From: UBA10649 sp037130755
GTDB taxonomy: Bacteria; Actinomycetota; Actinomycetes; S36-B12
Assembly (NCBI GenBank): GCA_037130755.1
Contig: JBAXSI010000008.1
Location: 1-64,000, forward strand
Direction of reading: 5' to 3'
Length of the DNA stretch: 64,000 nt
Positions within the stretch are counted from its first letter, which is position 1, and every line of letters begins with the position of its first letter. Positions 48,519 through 57,474 of the stretch are shown here, one piece after another. The position numbers were made by a program, and so were the translations under genes. A model generated the notes under the pieces. It saw nothing but the letters and a program-made list of their open reading frames with translations, did not search any database and was not told the DNA's origin.

Positions 48519-50576
48519 CACGCCTTGGCGAGAGATGATCCGCTGGCCGATGAGCACCGCCGCCAGGTACAGCAGCGCGGCGATCACCAGGAGCAGCTGG
48601 TAGCCCAGGACCAGGGACAGGTACTCCAGGCACCCACCCACCATGGCACCGAAGAGGTTCGCCGCGAACGCGGCCGTCGGATTGGCAGCATCCTTGAACC
48701 GTGTCGTGAACAGCAGGTTCGCGAAGAAGATCGGCGCGAACGCGAGGACGACCGCAGCCACGAGGCGAACCGGCACTGGCAGCCCGAGCAGTGCTGAGTT
48801 CGGGATCAGGAACGCGATCGCGAGCGATCCGAACAGGGCCGGGATGATCACCTTGCGTGGGATCACGTGGCCGCGTCGGGCCGTCCGCTGCGTCACCTCG
48901 ATTGCCGCGAGAACGGCGACAAGGACACCTGTGAAGACCAAGGCGTTCACGACCCAGGTCGTGCCGAACAGCAGGGCGAAGGTCGTGACGGAGCGGGTCT
49001 CCAGCAGGAGGAACGCGGCGCCCATGAAGAACAGGTCGCCGTACCCACGCATCGTCTTGAAGGGGCCGCCGAACACCCGGATGCCGATCAGTGAGACGCC
49101 CAGGATCAGCGCGATGATGATGAGGTACAGCGGCGGGATCGTCCGGTCCTTCAGGTACAGGAACGGACGGTCGTCAACGGCGGGAATCGGGATCTCCCCG
49201 CCGGCAGCGGCGATGGCGGCCCGGTCCCACACGGCACCGGTGGCGCACACGGCGTTGGCCTCGTCCTTGGCCACCGTGATCGCTGCCAGGGACTGGCCCT
49301 GGAACTGGTCCAGGCACGGGTCGTGTCCGAACACCTCGTTGACGGTGCCGGCCAGTCGGTTGATCAGCCATGGCTCGCGGTAGTAGTTGTACATCGCGAA
49401 CACGCCGTCGTCGGTGAGGTGGTTCCGTGCATTCTCGATCGACTGCTTGGTGAACAGGTACGACTCGAGGCGCAACTGGCTGGACCCTGACACGAGGGTC
49501 AGGGAGTCCGGCAGAGCGAACAGGATGAGGTCGTACTTGTCGTTATTGCCGGACAGGAATGCCCGGCCGTCGTTGATGTGGACCGACACACGCGGGTCGT
49601 CATACGGCTTGTTGGGGTTGACCTGCTGGCCGATCTGCTGGATGCGCGGGTCGATCTCGACCGCGTCCACGTGCTTGGCGCCCTTGGACAGGGCCAGGGC
49701 GACGTCGGTGCCCGTGCCCGCACCCACGATGAGGACGTTGTTGAGCGGGTTGTTGATAGCGCGCTCGTACGGCTTGCCGTAGACGGCTTCCACCTTGAGG
49801 CGCTCGTTGACGTCCATGACGTTCTGATGCGGGATGCCGTTCACCTGGATGTGGGTGAACTCCTGCGGCGTGCCGACGTTGTAGGTCGTGGTGTTGACCT
49901 TGTAGTACGGCGACCACGAGACGCCGGCGCCGAGCGACTCGAAGACCAGCGCTCCGATGACGACGGCCATGGCGATGCGCGACACCCACGGGAGCTTCAG
50001 ACCGTAGAGGGCCCACAGCACGATGAAGGTGACCAGCGGCCACACCCATGAAGGTGCGCGAAGGAACGAGATGAGGGTGAAGAAGAGGGTGCCGCCGATC
50101 GACCCGATGATGTCCCAGCGATAGGCATCAAGGGCCTTGAACTCACGGAAGGCGCGGCCGGTGATCTCGCCGAGCATCGTCATGGTGATGGCGATGACGA
50201 CGAAGACGAGGGGGAGGGTGACCCACGACGGCAGACCCGAGGGGGTGACCTCGGTGAAGAAGATGAGGTCCTTCCCGCCGACCTCGATCGTCGCCGGGAA
50301 GAAGGTGATGAACAGGACCACGATCAGCAGGCCGAGGGGTGCGTAACGGCCCATGTCGCGCTGGTAGCGCGAGCGCAGGAAGCCCAGTCCGATGCCCAGG
50401 AACGAGGCCAGCAGGATCAGGTTGCTGAAGTAGGACAGGTGGATCAGGTTCGCGCCAGCCCACCGGATCAGCGCCAGCTGAACGAAGAGCATGAGGGCAC
50501 TGGCGGCCATGAGGCGCCAGCGTCCGGTGAGGACTCGGGCGTAGGCCGGAGCGGCTTGCGTTGCGGTCGTGGTCAC
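48504..50576 (-). CDS. Membrane protein with spermidine synthase-like domain
   Basis: A 690-residue protein. About seven helices (residues 20-225) precede a soluble methyltransferase-fold domain like spermidine synthase (VLIVGAGTGTDVALALSKGAKHVDAVEIDPRIQQIG, HINDGRAFL, YDLILFALPD), then about seven more helices. The acidic EID is present, but the polyamine synthase DxxD region reads FALPDS, so aminopropyl transfer is doubtful; a membrane transferase on another amine or lipid is possible. GTG start with TAGGGT six bases upstream. Confidence 0.82.
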   Translation of the reverse strand: MTTTATQAAPAYARVLTGRWRLMAASALMLFVQLALIRWAGANLIHLSYFSNLILLASFLGIGLGFLRSRYQRDMGRYAPLGLLIVVLFITFFPATIEVGGKDLIFFTEVTPSGLPSWVTLPLVFVVIAITMTMLGEITGRAFREFKALDAYRWDIIGSIGGTLFFTLISFLRAPSWVWPLVTFIVLWALYGLKLPWVSRIAMAVVIGALVFESLGAGVSWSPYYKVNTTTYNVGTPQEFTHIQVNGIPHQNVMDVNERLKVEAVYGKPYERAINNPLNNVLIVGAGTGTDVALALSKGAKHVDAVEIDPRIQQIGQQVNPNKPYDDPRVSVHINDGRAFLSGNNDKYDLILFALPDSLTLVSGSSQLRLESYLFTKQSIENARNHLTDDGVFAMYNYYREPWLINRLAGTVNEVFGHDPCLDQFQGQSLAAITVAKDEANAVCATGAVWDRAAIAAAGGEIPIPAVDDRPFLYLKDRTIPPLYLIIIALILGVSLIGIRVFGGPFKTMRGYGDLFFMGAAFLLLETRSVTTFALLFGTTWVVNALVFTGVLVAVLAAIEVTQRTARRGHVIPRKVIIPALFGSLAIAFLIPNSALLGLPVPVRLVAAVVLAFAPIFFANLLFTTRFKDAANPTAAFAANLFGAMVGGCLEYLSLVLGYQLLLVIAALLYLAAVLIGQRIISRQGVSVVG

Positions 50577-50582
50577 CGCGGA

Positions 50583-50588
50583 ACCCTA
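50583..50588 (-). promoter_or_regulatory. -10 box, probably leaderless
   Basis: TAGGGT (minus strand) ends six bases before GTG 50576. Confidence 0.5.
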
Positions 50589-50618
50589 ACAAGTGGGGAT
50601 CGGGCCCCCCGCATGGGT

Positions 50619-50667
50619 GACGGCGGGGGTCGAGGATCTGGACCGAGAAGCCTCGACCCCCGCCGTC
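50619..50667 (-). terminator. Strong hairpin terminator
   Basis: GACGGCGGGGGTCGAGG and its exact complement (50651-50667) form a perfect 17-bp stem with a 15-base loop, just past the stop of the Ca-repeat protein gene. It lacks a T-tract, as often in high-GC actinobacteria. Confidence 0.75.
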
Positions 50668-50695
50668 TTCGGGGGATGGGTGTACCTAGCGGGGA

Positions 50696-51283
50696 CTAGG
50701 CACCCTTGGGGTGACTGTCGCGCGAATTGAGGATGCCGTCGCCGTCCTCGTCGCGGTCCTTGGAGTTCAGGAGCTTGTCGCCGTCGATGTTCGAGTCGAA
50801 CAGGTTGAGGATGCCGTCGCCGTCGATGTCGAGCTCGCGCAGGCTGCTGTCGAGGAGCTTGTCGCCGTCGATGTCGAGCTCGCGCAGGCTGCTGTCGAGC
50901 AGGCCGTCGCCGTCGATGTCGTCCTCGGCGAAGGCGTTGTTCAGCAGGCCGTCGTCGTCGATGTCGTCGCTGAAGAGATCGCCGGACAGGCTGTCGACGG
51001 CCTCGTCTGCATCGTCGCCGTCGTCGTCGCCGAATACACCGGCAATGGACGGGGCGGGTGCCGGCAGCGTCGTGGGCGTGGCCGGTGCCGTCGCTGCAAC
51101 GCCGCGCTCGGCGATGTCGTTCAGCGAGTCGGTGCCACCGTTGCCACCGCCCTGCGACGAGCCGTTGCCGTGGTCGAGGGGCGCGGCTGCGCCGGCCGAG
51201 GGAGCGGTCACCAGCAGGGCCGCGAGTACGGCGGTCGATGCCGTGGCTGCGACGAGGGCCGGAAGGGTGCGCTTGCGAGTCAT
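50696..51283 (-). CDS. Secreted calcium-binding repeat protein
   Basis: A 195-residue exported protein. A signal peptide (TRKRTLPALVAATASTAVLA, cleaved near AGAA) and a Gly/Pro linker precede an acidic half made of repeats such as DIDGDGLLDSSLRELDIDGD, with DxDxDG loops of the thrombospondin type-3/dockerin kind that bind Ca2+. Two repeat units are nearly identical at DNA level (50828-50853 and 50875-50900). AGGAGG precedes the ATG. Probably a surface or matrix protein that folds with calcium. Confidence 0.8.
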   Translation of the reverse strand: MTRKRTLPALVAATASTAVLAALLVTAPSAGAAAPLDHGNGSSQGGGNGGTDSLNDIAERGVAATAPATPTTLPAPAPSIAGVFGDDDGDDADEAVDSLSGDLFSDDIDDDGLLNNAFAEDDIDGDGLLDSSLRELDIDGDKLLDSSLRELDIDGDGILNLFDSNIDGDKLLNSKDRDEDGDGILNSRDSHPKGA

Positions 51284-51397
51284 TGTTCCTCCTAGAAGTC
51301 CGAGTCGTGCCCGGTGTGATCCGAGTCGTGCCCGGGTGAGAGGAACGTATGCGGGAGCGGGTGAAGGGCAACCCTCTCGGCAGTTAAGGCAAGGCAA

Positions 51398-51436
51398 AGC
51401 AGACCCCCCCAAAGTTGGGGATGCGGGCGGTCTGCT
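51398..51436 (-). terminator. Hairpin after the secreted repeat-fold protein
   Basis: AGCAGACC (51398-51405) and GGTCTGCT (51429-51436) pair, with an inner CCCC/GGGG stem (51407-51410, 51417-51420), just past the gene ending at 51465. Confidence 0.6.
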
Positions 51437-51464
51437 CGCTATGCCACGCCTGCGTCGTGCCTTG

Positions 51465-52922
51465 TCAGCGCACTGAAATCGAGGTCGAACCTGGGTTGTA
51501 GCCGGTCTTCTTCGCCGTGGCCGCCTTCCGGCCGTGACCCGATGCGTCGAGCGTGGCCCTGCCACTGGCGTTGGTCGTCGCGGTGTGGCCGCAGAACTTC
51601 ACGTGGACGCCCGCGACGGGGTCGCCTGCATCGGTGACCGTGAAGACAACCGCGTGTCCGCGACGAGTGCTGTCAGGTGCGCCCTTGATGCTCAGAGTGC
51701 GCAGTGCCTGCGTGTGCCACACATTGATCTTGCCGCCGGCATTGGACGAGACCACGATGTCCAGGCCGCCGCTGGATCCGACGGCCGTGGTGTGCCAGAT
51801 CGTGTCCGTTCCGCTTGGTGCGCCCCACGAGCCGGTAGCGCCGAACTGGGTGGCGGCGGTGTTGGTGTGGACAGCCTTGATGCGATTGTCCTGGGCGTAG
51901 ACCAGCCAGACCCGACCCGCGGGGTCGGAGGTGAGCGAGATGCGCCCGATGCGACCCTTGAGGTTCAGCACGTCGAGATTGCGGCCGCTGACGACCTCAT
52001 GAACACGGATTCCGGTCAGGGTTGGGTAGCCCATGCCGTAGGCCACGAAGACCCCGCCGCCGGCGCGGCCGGTCATGGCGATGCGCTGGTCCGGGCTGAT
52101 CGAGTTCGTCCCGTAGTCGTTGACGGTGACTGACCCCGGCGCCTGCGCGAAGGCTCCCTGGGTCGGCAGGATCTGGCCGACCTGGATGCCGGACTCGCTG
52201 GTGCCGCTGCTGTTGCTGTAGAACGCTGAGTAGACCGCGCCGGTGGCCTCGTCGCGCGCGCCGGCAGCTGAGTAGGCGCAGCAGCCGGAGAGCCCGAAGT
52301 GAGTGTCGGAGCCGGCCGGGGCAGGGTCGGTTGCGGCGATGCCTGAATGCCACGAGACGCCTGAGGTCGTCCCGGCGTTGCCCACCCAGACGGGTGTGCC
52401 CGCGTTGCTGACGATGTCGTTGCCATACGCCGCGTACGCGCTCTGGGTGCTTGAGAGGGAACCCGCGCCGAGCGTGAACGTGTTGCCGTCGCCGGACGTC
52501 GCGTAGTACTCCGCTCCGCTGGTGTAGGGCGCTCCGGTGGTCGTGCTCTGCAGCCCGCTGAACCCCAGGAAGCGCTGCCCGCCGACGTCGACGAGTCGCG
52601 GGTTTCCGGTCAGTGTCGACCAGTTGGAGAGGATCTCGTGGGAGGGCGTGGTGACGTTGCCGGCGCCGTCGACGAGCGCGGCGTAGTAGTTGCCGCCGCC
52701 CGCGCCCTGTCCGGACCAGACCACTGACAGGTTGGATCCGAATCGGGCCGCTGTGGGCTCGATGGTGTTCTCCATGCGGGGCAGGTTGGTTGCAGCGTCG
52801 AAGGTCGACAGCTTCGTCCACTGGCCCGGCGCAGCCGTGGCGGACGGCGTCGACGCGACCATCAGTGCGCCGGCTACCGCACCTGTAGCGATCAGTACCC
52901 GGATCTTCCCTGGCTGCTTCAT
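51465..52922 (-). CDS. Secreted protein, probable beta-propeller plus Ig-like domain
   Basis: A 485-residue exported protein with signal peptide (KIRVLIATGAVAGALMVAST, cleaved near TAAP). Repeating strand patterns such as SVVWSGQGAGGGNYYAALVD, RFLGFSGLQ and VWLVYAQDN suggest a sialidase-like propeller of about 380 residues. A C-terminal Ig-like or carboxypeptidase-regulatory domain follows (HAVVFTVTDAGDPVAGVHVKFCGHTATTNASGRATL). No sialidase Asp-box or catalytic set is clear. GGAGGG precedes ATG 52922. Function unknown. Confidence 0.72.
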   Translation of the reverse strand: MKQPGKIRVLIATGAVAGALMVASTPSATAAPGQWTKLSTFDAATNLPRMENTIEPTAARFGSNLSVVWSGQGAGGGNYYAALVDGAGNVTTPSHEILSNWSTLTGNPRLVDVGGQRFLGFSGLQSTTTGAPYTSGAEYYATSGDGNTFTLGAGSLSSTQSAYAAYGNDIVSNAGTPVWVGNAGTTSGVSWHSGIAATDPAPAGSDTHFGLSGCCAYSAAGARDEATGAVYSAFYSNSSGTSESGIQVGQILPTQGAFAQAPGSVTVNDYGTNSISPDQRIAMTGRAGGGVFVAYGMGYPTLTGIRVHEVVSGRNLDVLNLKGRIGRISLTSDPAGRVWLVYAQDNRIKAVHTNTAATQFGATGSWGAPSGTDTIWHTTAVGSSGGLDIVVSSNAGGKINVWHTQALRTLSIKGAPDSTRRGHAVVFTVTDAGDPVAGVHVKFCGHTATTNASGRATLDASGHGRKAATAKKTGYNPGSTSISVR

Positions 52923-52974
52923 GACGCCCTCCCTCGTGGGCGGTCGTGGACGACCAGCCGCGCCTAGGCGGACG

Positions 52975-53652
52975 CTAGCGGAGGGAGCCCCCCTGAAGCC
53001 TGTCGGCGGAATGGGCGAAATCAGCGAAGGCGATGACCCGATCGGACATATCGGTCGCCTCGGCGAGGTCATGGGTGACGTGGATGGCGCTTACGCCCTC
53101 ATGACGGAGCATGCGCGCGACGTCGCCAGCCAGTCGCTGACGCAGGTCGCTGTCGAGCGCGCTGAACGGCTCATCGAGGAGCAGCACCGCGGGCCGCGGA
53201 GCAAGCGCGCGGGCAAGGGCCACGCGCTGGGCCTGGCCCCCGCTGAGCTCCTCGACGTTGCGGGGCCCGTAGCCCTCGAGTCCTAGCCAGTCGAGCAACT
53301 CGATGGCCCGCGCCTGGGCGACATCCTTGGGGGCCCGCTGGCGCCTGAGCCCATAGGTGACGTTGTCCATCACTGACAAGTGGGGGAATAGCAGAGGCTC
53401 CTGGAACACCAGCCCGACGCCGCGCTCGTGAATCGCTGTGGCCGTTACGTCGCGCCCTTCGATGATGACCGATCCGCCGAGGGCTGGGACGACGCCGGCG
53501 ATCGTGGCCAGCAGCGTCGACTTTCCGCTGCCGCTCGGTCCGACGATCGCGACGACCTCGGCAGGCGCGACCGCGAGCGTGATGTCGCTGGCGACCCGCC
53601 GGCCGAGGTAGCCGATCGACAACGATTGCGTCGCCAGCCGCGGCCCGGTCAT
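52975..53652 (-). CDS. thiQ: Thiamine-type ABC transporter ATP-binding protein
   Basis: A 225-residue ATPase: Walker A GPSGSGKST (near 39-47), Q loop VFQEPLLFP, signature LSGGQAQRVALARAL, Walker B VLLLDEPFSALD and the switch His in HVTHDLAEA. It powers import together with the permease and binding protein encoded upstream. Start ATG overlaps the permease stop (ATGA). The gene order binding protein, permease, ATPase under a TPP riboswitch supports thiamine import. Confidence 0.86.
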   Translation of the reverse strand: MTGPRLATQSLSIGYLGRRVASDITLAVAPAEVVAIVGPSGSGKSTLLATIAGVVPALGGSVIIEGRDVTATAIHERGVGLVFQEPLLFPHLSVMDNVTYGLRRQRAPKDVAQARAIELLDWLGLEGYGPRNVEELSGGQAQRVALARALAPRPAVLLLDEPFSALDSDLRQRLAGDVARMLRHEGVSAIHVTHDLAEATDMSDRVIAFADFAHSADRLQGGSLR

Positions 53653-55232
53653 GCCGCTCCCGTTACTGAGCTCGGCCGACCAGCCCCGAGCCGGTCCACG
53701 AGGAGCACAAGCACCAGCGTGAGGGCCACCAGGACGACCGCAAGCACCGCCGCGATCCCGTAGGACTGCTCGCCGGGGCGGCTCAGCAGGCGGACGATCT
53801 GGACCGGCACCGTCGGGCTGCCCGCCCGGGCCAGGAAGGAGGCGGCGCCGAACTCGCCGAGCGAGACCGCGCACGCGAGGCCGGCCGATGCCAGCATGAC
53901 CACGCGAAGGATCGCCCCGTAGGCGGTGAGGAAGGCCCGAGTCGGCCGGGCTCCGAGGGTCGCCGCGACGGCCATCGTCCGCGAGTCCGCGCTGAGCAGT
54001 GCCGGGGCGACCACGGCGACGACCAGAGGGACGGCCACGAGCGAGTGGGCGATTGGGACGAGCAGCCCTGAGCCGCGCAGGTCGACCGGCGGTCGCCCGA
54101 AGGCGAGCAGGGTGCCCAGGCCCAGCGTCGCGGACGAGATGCCTAGGGGCACGATCGCCAGCAGGGAGATCAGCCGAGTGCGTCCATGGGTCAGAACCGC
54201 GACCGCCGCCAGGCCGCCGACCACGCAGGCGACCAGGGCGCAGACGAGCGCGTAGCCGATCGACGTCGCCAGTGCCGATAGCGGTGACCCGATGCGACTC
54301 GTGCCGGCATCGACTGACGACACTCCGGTCCACCACGCCAGGCTCCACTGGCCAGCGGCCCGAAAGGACGTCACGACGAGTGCCGCGACCGGCGCGGCGA
54401 CGACGACGAACGTGAAGGCGGCCGTGGCGATCACGGCAACCCGCCCCGCGGTGCTTGCGGGCAATGGACGCAGGGCGATGGGCCGCAGGCGCCGCCGGGC
54501 CGTTCGACGGCTTGCGACCATCCCGGCGACCAGCACGGCGGTGACGAGGACCAGTTGGACCACGGCCGTGGCCGCGGCGCCGGGAAAGTCGAGGAGGACG
54601 GACGTCTGGCGGAGGATCTGCGATTCAAGGGTGCGCGTGCTCGCATCGCCGAGCAGCAGGACGATGCCCAGCGACGTGAAGGAGAAGACGAAGACCACCG
54701 ACGCGCTCGAGGCGATGGCCGGACGCAGCATCGGCAGCGTGATGGTGCGGAAGGCTGCCCACCTCGTCGCGCCGAGCGTTCGCGCTGTGTTCTCGTAGTC
54801 CGGGTCGTGCTGGGCCCAGTTCGAGCCCACGATGCGCACGACGACCGCGAGGTTCACGTAGGCGTGCGCCAGCACGACCAGAAAGAACCCTTGCGGGACG
54901 CCCGGACCGAGCAGGCTGCGGAAGGCGAGTGCGACGACGACCGTGGGCAGCACGAACGGTACCGTCACGGCTGCCTGTGCCAGCGCTCGTCCGCGGAAGC
55001 GATAGCGCGTCACGACGTTCGCGATGGGCAGTCCGACGATGACGGCGAGCACGGTGCTCGTCAGCGCCTGTGCCAATGCCAGCGGGACCACGTGCCAGGT
55101 GTTGGACGCGAACAGCCTCGTCCACCCTGCCGGATCGACGACATGGGACCCGAGCACTCCCAAGGGGTACGCGAGGAACGTCAAGAGGAACGCAGCCGGC
55201 ACCAGCCACGCCCAGTTCAGCCACCTCGGCAC
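53649..55232 (-). CDS. thiP: Thiamine-type ABC transporter permease (fused, two domains)
   Basis: A 527-residue permease with about twelve helices and two BPD transport domains in one chain, as in ThiP and iron permeases. EAA loops read ENTARTLGATRWAAFRTITLPMLRPA in the first half and AVAATLGARPTRAFLTAYGAILRV in the second. GTG 55232 two bases past the thiB stop is preferred; an in-frame GTG at 55271 would overlap thiB. Neither has a good ribosome site. Confidence 0.84.
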   Translation of the reverse strand: MPRWLNWAWLVPAAFLLTFLAYPLGVLGSHVVDPAGWTRLFASNTWHVVPLALAQALTSTVLAVIVGLPIANVVTRYRFRGRALAQAAVTVPFVLPTVVVALAFRSLLGPGVPQGFFLVVLAHAYVNLAVVVRIVGSNWAQHDPDYENTARTLGATRWAAFRTITLPMLRPAIASSASVVFVFSFTSLGIVLLLGDASTRTLESQILRQTSVLLDFPGAAATAVVQLVLVTAVLVAGMVASRRTARRRLRPIALRPLPASTAGRVAVIATAAFTFVVVAAPVAALVVTSFRAAGQWSLAWWTGVSSVDAGTSRIGSPLSALATSIGYALVCALVACVVGGLAAVAVLTHGRTRLISLLAIVPLGISSATLGLGTLLAFGRPPVDLRGSGLLVPIAHSLVAVPLVVAVVAPALLSADSRTMAVAATLGARPTRAFLTAYGAILRVVMLASAGLACAVSLGEFGAASFLARAGSPTVPVQIVRLLSRPGEQSYGIAAVLAVVLVALTLVLVLLVDRLGAGRPSSVTGAA

Positions 55233-55234
55233 GT

Positions 55235-56347
55235 TCAGCGGTTCATCACCGTGCCCCAGTCGTTGAGCCACGTACTGACGTTGTCGGCGACCTGCTTCGG
55301 GTCCAACTGCAGCGGCTTGTCGACCCGGGCGGCGAACTTGGTGAAGACCTCAGGGGGAGTGATGCCCGTGCGCGCGGGGAACACGAACATCGACAGGGGC
55401 ACGTCTGCCTGGACCGGCTCGGACAGCAGCCAGTCGACGACCTTCTTCGCTCCCTCGGGGTTCGCGGCACCGGCCAGGACGCCCGCGTACTCCACCTGCC
55501 GGTAGCAGCCGTCGGTCATGACGGACGTCGTCGGCTTCGTCGGCTTCGGGTCGGATGCGTAGACGATCTCGGCCGGGGGGCTCGTCGCGTACGACACGAC
55601 CAGCGGGCGGTCACCCTGGCCGCCGCCGGCGGTGAAGGCCCCGGTGTAGGCGTCCGTCCACGATCCGGCAACCTTCACGCCATTGGCATCCAGGTGCTTC
55701 CAGTAGTCCTGCCAGCCGTCGCCGTATCGCGCGATGGTTGCCAGCAGGAAGGCCAGCCCCGGTGACGACGTGCCGGGGTCCTCGACCACCAGCATGTCCT
55801 TGTACGTCGGCGAGGCCAGGTCGTCGAGGGTCTTGGGCGCCGGGATGCCCGCCTTGCCGAAGTAGGCGTCGTCGATGTTGACGCACACGTCGCCGTAGTC
55901 GACCGGTGTGACGAATCCGTCGGACGTGTCGGAGGCAATCGCCGCAGTCACGTTGGCGAGTTCTGGCGATGTGTACTTCTCAAAGACGTTGGCTGACTTC
56001 GCCTTGCTGATCAGCGTGTTGTCCACGCCGAACATCGCGTCTGCCGTGGGCGAGCCGGCGGCGAGGATGGCGCCAGCGACCATCGCGCCGGCGTCCCCGC
56101 CCGTCACCACCTTGACCGTGATGCCCGTGCGCTTGGTGAATTCGGCCAGCACCGCGTCGCTGACGGCGAACGAGTCGTGAGTCAGGAGCGTCACCGTGCT
56201 CGCTTGCTTGGCCGTGGTCGCCGCTCCCGAACCGGAGGTGTCGGAGGAAGAGGTGCTCGAGGTGCTGCACGCCGCGGTGAGCACTACCACCGCCACGCTG
56301 AGCCCCCACACAGCTGTTCGAGTCGAGACGTTGCGCCAACCCGCCAT
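55235..56347 (-). CDS. thiB: Thiamine-binding lipoprotein of an ABC importer
   Basis: A 370-residue substrate-binding lipoprotein with lipobox TAAC (Cys near 27). The mature part reads VTLLTHDSFAVSDAVLAEFTKRTGITVKVV, then DAMFGVDNTLISKA, VDYGDVCVNID and SPGLAFLLATIARYG, matching thiamine/TPP-binding proteins. GGAGGG before the ATG is part of the riboswitch end, so ligand binding can hide it. First gene of thiBPQ. Confidence 0.87.
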   Translation of the reverse strand: MAGWRNVSTRTAVWGLSVAVVVLTAACSTSSTSSSDTSGSGAATTAKQASTVTLLTHDSFAVSDAVLAEFTKRTGITVKVVTGGDAGAMVAGAILAAGSPTADAMFGVDNTLISKAKSANVFEKYTSPELANVTAAIASDTSDGFVTPVDYGDVCVNIDDAYFGKAGIPAPKTLDDLASPTYKDMLVVEDPGTSSPGLAFLLATIARYGDGWQDYWKHLDANGVKVAGSWTDAYTGAFTAGGGQGDRPLVVSYATSPPAEIVYASDPKPTKPTTSVMTDGCYRQVEYAGVLAGAANPEGAKKVVDWLLSEPVQADVPLSMFVFPARTGITPPEVFTKFAARVDKPLQLDPKQVADNVSTWLNDWGTVMNR

Positions 56348-56354
56348 GTCATCC

Positions 56355-56442
56355 CTCCGCTGGCATTACCCAGATCAGGTTCATGGGTCGGTAGGAGCGC
56401 CTACCCTCTCAGCCCGCCGATCTTGCGAGCTCCCCTGCTAGT
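56355..56442 (-). promoter_or_regulatory. TPP riboswitch
   Basis: On the minus strand the leader reads AGGGGAGCTC, GGCTGAGAGGG, then ACCTGATCTGGGTAATGCCA, the conserved Thi-box elements in order, ending at the ribosome site of thiB. Thiamine pyrophosphate binding should reduce thiBPQ translation. Confidence 0.95.
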
Positions 56443-56489
56443 CACAGGGTATTCCCGCCCCGCCCCCCCCGCTCTGGGAGGCTAGGTCC

Positions 56490-56933
56490 ATGGAGGACAT
56501 GGACCGTCAGATCATCGGGCTGCTCTCGGCCGACGGGCGGATGTCGCTGGCCGACATCGCCCGGGAGACGGGCCTGTCGACGTCCGCCCTGCACCAGCGG
56601 GTGCGAAGGCTCGAGCAGCGCGGCCTCATCACCGGGTACCGCGCGGAGCTCGACTACCGGGCAGTGGGCTTGCCGCTCACGGCCTTCGTCTCCTTGACCC
56701 CGATCGACCCAGCGGCGCCGGACGACGTGCCCGAGCGACTGTCGGCGATCGCGGAGATCGAGTCGTGCTGGTCGGTGGCGGGCGCCGAGGCGTACATCCT
56801 GCAGGTGCGCGTTGCCGAGCCCGCCGATCTGGAGGAGCTGCTCGCGCGGATCCGCACGTCGGCGAACGTGTCGACGATGACGACCATCGTCCTGTCGACA
56901 GCCTTCGAGAACCGTCCGCCCGTTCTGCCCTGA
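56490..56933 (+). CDS. Lrp/AsnC-family transcriptional regulator
   Basis: A 147-residue regulator. The HTH is MDRQIIGLLSADGRMSLADIARETGLSTSALHQRVRRLEQRGLI, followed by a RAM ligand-binding domain (VGLPLTAFVSLTP, SCWSVAGAEAYILQVRVAEPADLEELL). It probably responds to an amino acid or related metabolite. No neighbouring target is obvious: thiB is divergent and a PH-domain gene is downstream. ATG 56490 or 56499 could start it. Confidence 0.9.
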   Translation: MEDMDRQIIGLLSADGRMSLADIARETGLSTSALHQRVRRLEQRGLITGYRAELDYRAVGLPLTAFVSLTPIDPAAPDDVPERLSAIAEIESCWSVAGAEAYILQVRVAEPADLEELLARIRTSANVSTMTTIVLSTAFENRPPVLP

Positions 56934-56959
56934 AACGCGTCATTGTCGCGCCAGCCGTC

Positions 56960-56965
56960 TAGCCT
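56960..56965 (+). promoter_or_regulatory. -10 box, probably leaderless
   Basis: TAGCCT ends six bases before ATG 56972. Confidence 0.5.
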
Positions 56966-56971
56966 TGAAGC

Positions 56972-57472
56972 ATGGCCGACAAGGTGAACGCAGCATTCAC
57001 GTCCGATGATCAGTGGACCCCGGTCTCGCCGAAGCTCGTGACGGCTCGGCGCATCACCCTCTGCCTGGTGTACCTCCTGGTGATCGGCGGCATCGTCGCT
57101 GTCTACGCCTTCAGCACTGCCCCATCGTGGGTGACCGTCGCGTTGGTGGTCGCGGCACTCGTCGTGTTCGTCTGGCTGTGGTGGCTGATCGGTCGACGCG
57201 TTCGCTCGTTCGGCTACAGCGAGCGTGGCGACGACCTGCTGGTCACCAGCGGCATCATGTTCCGGCGGCTGGTGATCGTCCCCTACGGACGGATGCAGCT
57301 GGTCGATGTGAAGGCCGGGCCGATCGACCGTTGGCTGGGCGTGACGACTGTGCAGCTGCACACGGCCGCGGCCACGACCGACGCGAGCATCCCGGGCCTC
57401 GTCCCTGACGTCGCCGCCGACCTGCGCGACCGGCTGGCGCGACGCGGCGAGCAGCGCTCCGCGGGGCTGTGA
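56972..57472 (+). CDS. bPH2 (YdbS-like) membrane protein
   Basis: A 166-residue protein with two helices (~residues 28-75) and a bacterial PH domain: RSFGYSERGDDLLVTSGIMFRRLVIVPYGRMQLVDVKAGPIDRWLGVTTVQLHT, the exact YdbS/bPH2 layout. The next gene encodes a larger protein with more PH domains, the usual YdbS-YdbT pairing. In Bacillus that pair affects resistance to antimicrobials; here the role is unknown. Confidence 0.87.
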   Translation: MADKVNAAFTSDDQWTPVSPKLVTARRITLCLVYLLVIGGIVAVYAFSTAPSWVTVALVVAALVVFVWLWWLIGRRVRSFGYSERGDDLLVTSGIMFRRLVIVPYGRMQLVDVKAGPIDRWLGVTTVQLHTAAATTDASIPGLVPDVAADLRDRLARRGEQRSAGL

Positions 57473-57474
57473 CC

